Shown piece by piece: positions 5,473 through 11,926 of a stretch of DNA of 25,693 nt; position 1 is the first letter of the stretch; every line of letters starts with the position of its first letter. A model generated the notes under the pieces. The model did no database searches. It was not told the DNA's origin and worked only from the letters and a program-made list of their open reading frames with translations. A program made the translations under genes and the position numbers. The stretch comes from Candidatus Kaiserbacteria bacterium (GTDB lineage: Bacteria; Patescibacteriota; Minisyncoccia; Phycocordibacterales; UBA2100): positions 1-25,693 of the forward strand of contig DPYD01000062.1 in assembly GCA_003545515.1 (NCBI GenBank). The letters are read 5' to 3'.

Positions 5473-6747
5473 ATGATACGAACGCTGAAAAAAGCAATTC
5501 TTGATGTTCTCCCGAAATCGGTCGTAGAGGTATACCATCTATTCCTCGCATGGTTCGGTGCGATCCTCTACGGTTTTCCGGCGCGTTACATGCTCGTTGT
5601 CGGCGTCACGGGAACAAAAGGAAAATCGAGTACGACAGAATTGTTAAACGCGATCCTGGAAGAAGCCGGTTATACGACAGCGCTCATTAACTCCATACGC
5701 TTCAAAACGGCGAGTGTTTCAGAGCCGAATCTCACGCGTATGTCTATGCCAGGCAGGTTTTTCATCCAACGTTTTCTTTATGACGCACTCAAAAAAGGTT
5801 GTACGGCAGCGGTCCTTGAAATGACTTCCGAAGGCGCGCGACAGAATCGCCATCGTTTTATAGACCTCGATGCGCTTATTTTTACGAACCTCGCGCCTGA
5901 ACACATCGAATCACATGGTTCTCTTCAAGCGTACGCGAATGCGAAGTTCGAGATAGGACGAGAACTCGTGCGTTCGCGAAAATATCCACGCACAATCGTC
6001 TCGAATCTCGATGACAAAGAAGGTGGACGTTACCTCACTCTCTCGGTTGAGAACGTCGTTCCTTTCTCGCTTAGAGGTGCAGCTCCATTCCATGCGAACG
6101 AACGGGGTGGCTCGTTCACACTCGAAAACCAGGAGCTCTCTGTACATCTCCCGGGAGAATTCTCGCTCAAAAATGCCCTGGCCGCTTCTTTGACCGCGCG
6201 CGCGTTCGATGTTCCGATGGATGCGATACGGCGCGCGCTCAAACGTGTCACAAGAATCCCCGGACGTGCGGAGCGTATAGAGGCCGGACAAGATTTCACC
6301 GTTGTTGTTGACTATGCACATACACCGGATTCCCTCCAGGCGCTTTATAATGCGTATAAAAACCTTCGAAAAATATGCGTACTGGGATCAACGGGTGGTG
6401 GTCGCGACACATGGAAGCGACCGATCATGGGACGCATCGCAGACACTTCGTGCGATACGATCATTCTTACGAATGAAGACCCGTACGACGAAGATCCCAA
6501 ACAGATAGTGAGTGATATTGCGCACGGAATGACACGCAGGCCAGAAATAATAATGGATCGTCGCGAAGCTATCGCGCGTGCGCTTTCACTCGCGAAAGCC
6601 AGTGATGCGGTACTCATCACAGGAAAAGGCACCGACCCCGACATTCGCGGGGCGCGCGGCTCGAAGACCGTCTGGGGTGACGCCGTAGTCGTGCGGGAGG
6701 AAGTGGAAAAACTTCTTGCGAAACAAGGGCGTATAATAAACTCATGA
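5473..6747 (+). CDS. MurE-like Mur ligase (UDP-N-acetylmuramyl tripeptide synthetase family)
   Basis: The 424-residue protein has the Mur ligase ATP-binding loop GVTGTKGKSST (about residues 44-54), a central-domain TNLAPEHIESHGS segment, DYAHTPDSL, and the C-terminal STGGGRDTWKRPIMG and GKGTD motifs typical of MurE. MurE adds the third residue of the peptidoglycan stem peptide. Two things are odd. The usual N-terminal UDP-substrate domain is replaced by a short hydrophobic segment (YHLFLAWFGAILYGF). Also, the position where MurE carries its DNPR-type amino-acid selectivity motif reads TNEDPYDEDP. A related ligase with a different substrate is therefore possible. The TGA stop overlaps the next ATG (ATGA), so the next gene is probably translationally coupled. 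Confidence 0.85.
   Translation: MIRTLKKAILDVLPKSVVEVYHLFLAWFGAILYGFPARYMLVVGVTGTKGKSSTTELLNAILEEAGYTTALINSIRFKTASVSEPNLTRMSMPGRFFIQRFLYDALKKGCTAAVLEMTSEGARQNRHRFIDLDALIFTNLAPEHIESHGSLQAYANAKFEIGRELVRSRKYPRTIVSNLDDKEGGRYLTLSVENVVPFSLRGAAPFHANERGGSFTLENQELSVHLPGEFSLKNALAASLTARAFDVPMDAIRRALKRVTRIPGRAERIEAGQDFTVVVDYAHTPDSLQALYNAYKNLRKICVLGSTGGGRDTWKRPIMGRIADTSCDTIILTNEDPYDEDPKQIVSDIAHGMTRRPEIIMDRREAIARALSLAKASDAVLITGKGTDPDIRGARGSKTVWGDAVVVREEVEKLLAKQGRIINS
6732..6737 (+). promoter_or_regulatory. -10 box inside the end of the MurE-like gene
   Basis: A consensus TATAAT ends 6 nt before ATG 6744. It lies within coding sequence and has no clear -35, so it may be fortuitous. Its spacing equals that seen upstream of polA, yebC and the DoxX-like gene. 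Confidence 0.4.
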
Positions 6748-7739
6748 TAGTGAGGATATTAATCTGGCTTGGCGTCTTTATAGTTATTTCCCTATTCGTG
6801 CTCTGGATAGTGAGCGGCGGCATAGGCAAGACAATTGGCAAAGTAAAGACGTTTGCCGACTCTCCCGAGGATGGAACTTCGATGTTCGGCTCTTTCCGTC
6901 TCCCATGGCAACCAGAAAGCTTCAATTTCGGACCAGAGTTCTCCGACTCTGCCGATTATTCATACGAAAACGTTCAGACCGTTGAACAAGAGCTAGCATC
7001 ATTACAAAAAGAATATGAGCATCTTGAAGATGCGACTCGCGCCGCGCTCGATTTCGGCACGCCTTCGCCCTTTCGAGACATGGTTCACATCGATGGTACA
7101 GGGGAGACTCTTGAGACAAAGCCCGATGTCGAACATCTACGCCTTGTCGCCTCGTGGAATAATACGGTGCCCGTTGATATAACCGGATGGTCTCTTCAAA
7201 GTGCAGTTACGGGTGTGCGTGTACATATTCCGCGCGGTGCGTATGATTTCCGCATGGGCTTCGTGAACGAACAGAAGAATATACAGTTAAATGCCGGGGC
7301 TTCTGTCATAATCACATCGGGAGGATCCCCCGTAGGAACGTCATTCCGTGAAAATACATGCAGTGGGTATCTTAATCAGTTTCAATCGTTCTCGCCGCCC
7401 CTACCCGAACACTGTCCGTATCCTTCTGAAGCAGTGCCGCTTAGTGCGGAAAATCTGAATCTGTATGGAGACGCATGCATTGATGTGGCGCGAACACTTC
7501 CCACATGCGAGGCGCCTCTCTCGTATTTTACGCCTGAGCTTTCTCTGTCATGCCGCACCTTCCTCGCGAACACGCTCTCCTATAACGGTTGTGTCGAAAT
7601 GTATCGTTACCGCGCGAATTTCACGGAAAATTCGTGGCGCATATATTTGAATTCGCCGCGCGAACTTTGGCGCAACACACACGACGTCATCCGATTGTTG
7701 GATGCCGGTGGGCGCACGGTTGATGCTCTCACCTATTAA
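6744..7739 (+). CDS. Exported protein with lamin-tail-like domain, N-terminal membrane anchor
   Basis: The 331-residue protein has an N-terminal membrane helix (about residues 3-26). A charged, coiled-coil-like linker follows (EQELASLQKEYEHLEDA). The beta-rich domain that comes next has signatures of lamin-tail (LTD) domains: VASWNNTVPVDITGWSLQS, then VHIPRGAY and the Gly-rich turn NAGASVIITSG. The C-terminal half has several Cys and a second LTD-like strand pattern (WRIYLNSPRELWRNTHDVIRLLDAGGRTVDALTY). LTD proteins in bacteria are usually extracellular and of unknown role. The start overlaps the MurE-like stop, and the stop codon overlaps that of the convergent methyltransferase gene. Confidence 0.8.
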   Translation: MIVRILIWLGVFIVISLFVLWIVSGGIGKTIGKVKTFADSPEDGTSMFGSFRLPWQPESFNFGPEFSDSADYSYENVQTVEQELASLQKEYEHLEDATRAALDFGTPSPFRDMVHIDGTGETLETKPDVEHLRLVASWNNTVPVDITGWSLQSAVTGVRVHIPRGAYDFRMGFVNEQKNIQLNAGASVIITSGGSPVGTSFRENTCSGYLNQFQSFSPPLPEHCPYPSEAVPLSAENLNLYGDACIDVARTLPTCEAPLSYFTPELSLSCRTFLANTLSYNGCVEMYRYRANFTENSWRIYLNSPRELWRNTHDVIRLLDAGGRTVDALTY

Positions 7740-8260
7740 AACCGCTGACCGGAAATTACGCCAAACAGCACAATACCTGCCGCAACGGAAACATTGAGTG
7801 ATTCTTTTCCGAGTCTTGTGCGACGCGGGTGGTTAGCGTGTCGGATCATTGCGCCGCGCATGGGAATCTCTATGAACGCATCGCATGTTGCGCAAAGTGA
7901 TCGGGAGAGTCCGCGTACCTCGTTGCCAAACACGAACAGAGTTGGACCTTTGAGCATGAACGTCCGATAATCATATGCATACGTCTTTTGTTCCACTCCA
8001 ACGACCAGCCATCCCTCCTTGCGCAAACGAGCAATAAATGTAATCGGTGACGTTGCATGCTCCCACGGAATCGACACTTCGGCTCCAAGCGCCGTTTTGG
8101 CCAACTCTTTTTGCACTCGACCGAACCTGTCTATCGGCTTCGGCGTGTAACCCGTGAGATACACTTTTCCAACACCGACCGCATCTGATGTACGGAATAT
8201 CGAACCAACGTTGTGCGCACTTCGTATATTGTGCAAAAGCACGGCAATCGAGTGTTCCAT
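7736..8260 (-). CDS. SPOUT-superfamily RNA methyltransferase (TrmH/SpoU family)
   Basis: The 174-residue protein shows the three SpoU motifs: NIRSAHNVGSIFRTSDA (motif 1), LFVFGNEVRGLS (motif 2), and IEIPMRG...KESLNVSVAAGIVLF (motif 3). These form the trefoil-knot SAM site used to 2'-O-methylate tRNA or rRNA. The exact target cannot be told from sequence. It is a minimal catalytic domain without an N-terminal RNA-binding extension. IPMRG and KESLN are usually nearly adjacent, but here about 14 residues (AMIRHANHPRRTRLG) lie between them. The start ATG 8260 has no clear Shine-Dalgarno. The stop overlaps the convergent LTD gene stop by two bases. Confidence 0.9.
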   Translation of the reverse strand: MEHSIAVLLHNIRSAHNVGSIFRTSDAVGVGKVYLTGYTPKPIDRFGRVQKELAKTALGAEVSIPWEHATSPITFIARLRKEGWLVVGVEQKTYAYDYRTFMLKGPTLFVFGNEVRGLSRSLCATCDAFIEIPMRGAMIRHANHPRRTRLGKESLNVSVAAGIVLFGVISGQRF

Positions 8261-8294
8261 ATGCTACAGACTACAATAAAACAGGCCGCCCGTT

Positions 8295-8404
8295 CTACCC
8301 TCGAATCCTGCCTGTGCGGAGCACGCAGACAGGCAGGCAGGTAGGCGGAAATGTGAAAGCGCCACTTTCACATTTCTCTCGCTTTACGTCGCTCGTAAAG
8401 AAAT
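8295..8404 (+). repeat. Dispersed hairpin repeat, copy B
   Basis: A GC-rich segment CCTGCCTGTGCGGAGCACGC with CAGGCAGGCAGG is followed by a perfect 12-bp hairpin (8348-8359 with 8365-8376, loop CGCCA) and then TCTCGCTTTACGTCGC. Flanks and hairpin match copy A at 732-859, with paired substitutions in the stem. It ends just before the promoter of the DoxX-like gene. Confidence 0.7.
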
Positions 8405-8413
8405 GAAATACGT

Positions 8414-8419
8414 TATACT
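8414..8419 (+). promoter_or_regulatory. -10 box of the DoxX-like gene
   Basis: TATACT ends 6 nt before ATG 8426, so the expected transcription start coincides with the start codon. No clear -35 is visible because the upstream sequence is repeat copy B. Confidence 0.5.
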
Positions 8420-8425
8420 GTACAC

Positions 8426-8776
8426 ATGCAACCGCTGTCAGTATTCCCCGAAATTCTCTTCTTGGCTCCTTTCGCCGCGTTTCTCATTCGTATCGCTCTT
8501 GCAATTCTCTTAGGGTACTGTGCATGGAAACATCTCACCAATGCGGACAAAACGGTACGTACGCTCGGATTTATAGAGGGCGTAGTAGCAACGGCACTTG
8601 CACTCGGGACATGGACACAACCCGCGGCTATCGCTGGAATGTTCATTATTGGCGCATGGTTCGCGCTACCGCGCCTGCGTGCTGTAGCACTTGGTACTGC
8701 GCTTTTAGCGTTTGTCATGTGTCTATCTCTTCTCTTAACCGGGGCTGGTCTGCTCGCATTCGATCTTCCTTTGTAG
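8426..8776 (+). CDS. DoxX-like small membrane protein
   Basis: The 116-residue protein is almost entirely hydrophobic, with four predicted membrane helices: PEILFLAPFAAFLIRIALAI, RTLGFIEGVVATALALG, AAIAGMFIIGAWFAL, and AVALGTALLAFVMCLSLLL. The conserved start (RIALAILLGYCAWKHL) and helix spacing match the DoxX/DoxD-like family, whose members act in redox-linked or unknown membrane functions. It stands alone between a repeat and tRNA-Lys, with no Shine-Dalgarno sequence. Family assignment is likely; function is not established. Confidence 0.75.
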   Translation: MQPLSVFPEILFLAPFAAFLIRIALAILLGYCAWKHLTNADKTVRTLGFIEGVVATALALGTWTQPAAIAGMFIIGAWFALPRLRAVALGTALLAFVMCLSLLLTGAGLLAFDLPL

Positions 8777-8817
8777 CTCATAGTAATTCGTACCTGCGTC
8801 TGTTAAAATAAAGGCAA

Positions 8818-8888
8818 CCCTCCATAGCTCAATGGTAGAGCAATCGCCTTTTAAGCGAGAGACCCAGGATCGTTACCTGGTGGGGGGA
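8818..8888 (+). tRNA. tRNA-Lys (anticodon TTT), atypical T-loop
   Basis: The fold has acceptor CCCTCCA/TGGGGGG (one T-G wobble, C1-G72), D arm GCTC/GAGC, anticodon stem ATCGC/GCGAG with loop CTTTTAA, a 4-nt variable loop, and T stem CCAGG/CCTGG. The T-loop is ATCGTTA instead of the near-universal TTCRANN: T54 and A58 are replaced by A54 and T58. No CCA is encoded. The LAGLIDADG gene begins one base after the discriminator. Confidence 0.85.
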
Positions 8889-8889
8889 T

Positions 8890-9756
8890 ATGAGCGCTTT
8901 CAAAAAAAGATGCATCGAACTGCGCAAAAAAGACTATACTCTTTCCGAGATCGTAAAAGCAACAAACAGACCGAAAACATCGGTTTACTATCATATTCAA
9001 CAAATCCCGCTTAGTAGACATAAGCGACAGCTGATTCTCGAGTCATATCGTCACCTAGCATTCAAGCTCAGCGAAGGGAGACGAGCTGAAAATGAAAAGT
9101 GCTACAAAAGGTTCTCCGAGTGGGATTTACAATCTGTTCTGCTTATTGCACATCTTCTTTTTGATGGAGAAATACATCGCGGAAAATGTAGATACCATAG
9201 TCGAAGTTTGACGCTGATTGAGCGCGTCAGGAGGTTGGTTCAGCGTTTTTGTATTACACGACCTAAAATCCACAAAAATCAACAAACCGGCGTTGTCAGT
9301 ATCTCGTACTACAACGCATCATTTGGCAGGTATTTAGAGGAAAAGTCGCGTGAATTACTGACACACATAAGATCAATGCCTAAAGAACTGAAACATGAAT
9401 TCCTTAAAGCATTTTTTGACGATGAGGGTTGCATGAATTTCCGAAAAAATGAAAGTGATCGGAAAATCCGAGGTTATCAAAAAAATATTGCGATTCTCGA
9501 AACGATTCGAGATTTGTTATTGGATTTTAGTATCTCGTCAACAATACTAAAACCGAATGAGATTAAAATCGTTGGTAAAGATAATCTTATGAAATTCCAA
9601 AGAGAAATCGGCTTCTCACTCGGCGTTCGGATTAATGGAAAACGATCGAACAGCATTTGGAAGCAATCACTTGAGAAACGTGAGATCCTTCGCCGCGCCA
9701 TTGCATCATTCAATCCCGTCGGTAGCAATGGGGTGCATCGCACTGTCCACAACTAA
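8890..9756 (+). CDS. LAGLIDADG-type homing endonuclease, abutting tRNA-Lys
   Basis: The 288-residue protein has an N-terminal helix-turn-helix-like stretch (TLSEIVKATNRPKTSVYYHI). Two LAGLIDADG-type dodecapeptides follow: LLIAHLLFDGEI (about residues 82-93) and EFLKAFFDDEGC (about 171-182), spaced as in single-chain enzymes. Such enzymes cleave long DNA sites and spread by homing. The start ATG lies one base after tRNA-Lys, and the only G-rich sequence available as a ribosome-binding site is the tRNA acceptor strand (8882-8887). No intron-like sequence separates tRNA and gene, so this is a free-standing element rather than an intron-encoded one. Its end overlaps the convergent surface-protein gene by 4 nt. 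Base use is more AT-rich than the neighbours, which suggests transfer. Confidence 0.87.
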   Translation: MSAFKKRCIELRKKDYTLSEIVKATNRPKTSVYYHIQQIPLSRHKRQLILESYRHLAFKLSEGRRAENEKCYKRFSEWDLQSVLLIAHLLFDGEIHRGKCRYHSRSLTLIERVRRLVQRFCITRPKIHKNQQTGVVSISYYNASFGRYLEEKSRELLTHIRSMPKELKHEFLKAFFDDEGCMNFRKNESDRKIRGYQKNIAILETIRDLLLDFSISSTILKPNEIKIVGKDNLMKFQREIGFSLGVRINGKRSNSIWKQSLEKREILRRAIASFNPVGSNGVHRTVHN

Positions 9757-11219
9757 ATCGACAGATTCACTGTGACGAAATCCGTGACGTGCGATCCATC
9801 TGACACAAGACATGAGATGGTGTATACGGTAGCTCCCGTCAAAGGCACGGTTGCGGCTCCACCAAAAAGCGCGTTCTCAAAGAAATTACCATCGGGACTT
9901 GTTACGGTGCACGATGACACCCCCTGCGTATTCCAAAAAATGGAAGTACGGGCGCCGAGAGGAACGTTCATTGGAACCGCCCATATGTCCGCCTTGGGTT
10001 CTACCCCGACATAGGCCGGAGTCGTTGTCGCAACGGGAGCAGGTGGCGATTGTTGTTGCGTGACAACTGTCGATCCGGATGTAGGCGCAGGCACACCGAC
10101 TTGATAACCGCGCCACGAACAAAGGCCGTCAAAAAAAGTCGATGGGATTACATAGGAAATAAAAGAATTGTTCCACGGACGCGCCTGACAAAGACGTGCC
10201 ACGACGCTCTGCGGTTGTGCAGTACCGAGCGTGTCTCCTCCGAAAAATCCGGCGATTTCCGTGCCGGTCTTTTCATCGCGCGCACCCGCGAAAATAGTGC
10301 CGCCTGTGCCGGTTATCCGGATGTCACCGCGCGTTCCCGATAAACCCACGGTCTGCTGATCTAATCCGGGAGACACTTGGGATGATTGCGTACCTACGGT
10401 GGATACCGTATCTGTTACTGATACCTGGCTCGAGGACTGACTGCTGGTACCTGTTTGCGAGTCCGTTCCGATTGGTGACTGTGATCTAGTACCCAAAGCA
10501 TCGAGTAGGAGATTCGATGAACCTGATCCGAACGATCCGAGAATGTCACCCGAAACGGGAGGCACATATGTAGCGCACGGATCGGATGTAGGGGTGGTGA
10601 CGGTATAATACTGCGTACATCCCGCGGATTGACCGAACGTTCCTCCTCCACTTCCTCCACCGCCTCCCCCCGCGCTAAGTCCCTGCATCAACGAATCGAG
10701 AAGTCCTTTGAATATACCCCCGATGATGTTTCCTGTATCTCCCACGCCAGTACTTTGTCCTTGGAGATTCGTAAATGATTGACCTTCGCATTTCAATGGG
10801 GCAACACATATGCCCTTAACTGTGTGATTCGTGTCTGGAATCGACTGGACGCAGGGACACATCCACTTATTGGAGCCAGCGGTGCATCCATTTGAACCCT
10901 TAACCTGTCCGCACCCACACTGAAGAAGAACAGGCATACATTGAAAATTCGAATCCAAAAGTGTGGCGTTCATTTGGTCTAATTGCTTCATCAGTTCTTT
11001 TATCGCGTCCTGCGCTCCTTGATTTCCTGACGAGCCGGGCTCTGTCGTATTCACAAGCTTCGTCTGTTCATCAATCGCACTTTGAAGGCGTCGCCGGGCC
11101 TCGTTCTTTTGCTGATCAATAGCCGCGGCTTCCGTGGCACTGATAGCCATAACATCACTAGGCACCCCGAGCGTAAAAACAGCAATGACGAACACGACAA
11201 AAAACAGAGGCAATCTCAT
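9753..11219 (-). CDS. Secreted surface protein with coiled coil, Cys-rich region and C-terminal Ig-like domain
   Basis: The 488-residue protein begins with a signal peptide (MRLPLFFVVFVIAVFTLG...VMA). A coiled-coil-like segment follows (QQKNEARRRLQSAIDEQTKL), then a region with about ten Cys (CMPVLLQCGCGQ...MCPCVQ), a Gly-run hinge, a Ser/Thr/Gln-rich stretch, a conserved-looking WNNSFISYVIPSTFFDGLC block and a C-terminal Ig-like domain (SIFWNTQGVSSCTV...YTISCLV). ATG 11219 is chosen because a longer TTG start adds residues ahead of a good signal peptide. Its layout parallels the protein at 1822-3591. Probably anchored or assembled outside the cell; function unknown. Confidence 0.8.
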   Translation of the reverse strand: MRLPLFFVVFVIAVFTLGVPSDVMAISATEAAAIDQQKNEARRRLQSAIDEQTKLVNTTEPGSSGNQGAQDAIKELMKQLDQMNATLLDSNFQCMPVLLQCGCGQVKGSNGCTAGSNKWMCPCVQSIPDTNHTVKGICVAPLKCEGQSFTNLQGQSTGVGDTGNIIGGIFKGLLDSLMQGLSAGGGGGGSGGGTFGQSAGCTQYYTVTTPTSDPCATYVPPVSGDILGSFGSGSSNLLLDALGTRSQSPIGTDSQTGTSSQSSSQVSVTDTVSTVGTQSSQVSPGLDQQTVGLSGTRGDIRITGTGGTIFAGARDEKTGTEIAGFFGGDTLGTAQPQSVVARLCQARPWNNSFISYVIPSTFFDGLCSWRGYQVGVPAPTSGSTVVTQQQSPPAPVATTTPAYVGVEPKADIWAVPMNVPLGARTSIFWNTQGVSSCTVTSPDGNFFENALFGGAATVPLTGATVYTISCLVSDGSHVTDFVTVNLSI

Positions 11220-11264
11220 GTATGATAATGCTACAGGGACTCCGAGAATCCGCAATACAGGTTT

Positions 11265-11912
11265 TTACGCTTTGTTGATATTGAGAATATATCGCTCAAG
11301 TGCATACTCAAGTTCGACACTACGGCGACGCGCTTCGTGTGGGATCTCCGCGAGTTCAGCGATAAGTGCCGTGCCGCGCTTCCACTCAGCGCTACCTGTA
11401 TGTGCAGTAAGAAGTATTTTCTTGGCTCCCCAGAACAAAATACCGTGGATCGCCTCGGGGGCATTCCCCTTTGCCAGTGCGGATTGGTACTCAATCCACA
11501 TCCTTTTTTTGTCGCCGCTCTGGAGCGCCTCGGCAAGAGAGAACACGGAGTTGTCTTTTTCTTTCTTCGGTGCATCGTGCCGCACGCTCTTTTCCGCGCG
11601 CTTTTCTATCTTGCGCCGCGTATCCGCGTCGGGCTTCTCTTCAAACCAAAACACTGCCTCTTTCAGCGTTGCCATATATGGAATCGCGTCAAGCGCGAGC
11701 GCACGCATGTCCTCATTCGCAAGAACTTCTTCAAACACAAGGGCCTGTTTCTCCCAAAACATCCCCGGACCCTGAAGCGCCGCGCGAAGATCGTCCGCTG
11801 TATGCGCATCAGTAATGCGCACCACTGTCCCGCCTTTCGCAAGACGCTCTATCTCGGCATGCATCACCGCACGCGCCCTGTTCCTGTCCGTCCCGCTAAA
11901 AAAATAGAGCAT
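11265..11912 (-). CDS. holA: DNA polymerase III delta subunit-like protein (HolA)
   Basis: The 215-residue protein begins MLYFFSGTDRNRARAVMHAEI, the beta-strand and helix that open clamp-loader delta subunits. It continues with FEEVLANEDMRALAL and a helical C-terminal region (FSLAEALQSGDKKRMWIEYQ...HGILFWGAKKILL...LELEYALE-type helices) that resembles the delta collar domain. It is shorter than the usual ~340 residues. Delta opens the DnaN clamp. The gene follows polA by 14 nt on the same strand, so the two probably form an operon. Identification rests on overall pattern and context rather than one decisive motif. Confidence 0.75.
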   Translation of the reverse strand: MLYFFSGTDRNRARAVMHAEIERLAKGGTVVRITDAHTADDLRAALQGPGMFWEKQALVFEEVLANEDMRALALDAIPYMATLKEAVFWFEEKPDADTRRKIEKRAEKSVRHDAPKKEKDNSVFSLAEALQSGDKKRMWIEYQSALAKGNAPEAIHGILFWGAKKILLTAHTGSAEWKRGTALIAELAEIPHEARRRSVELEYALERYILNINKA

Positions 11913-11926
11913 ACCGATTACTTTAC

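Noticed and set aside
8818..9756. LAGLIDADG gene as part of a tRNA intron
   Set aside because: The tRNA is complete and uninterrupted, and the gene begins after its 3' end with no intron core or second exon.
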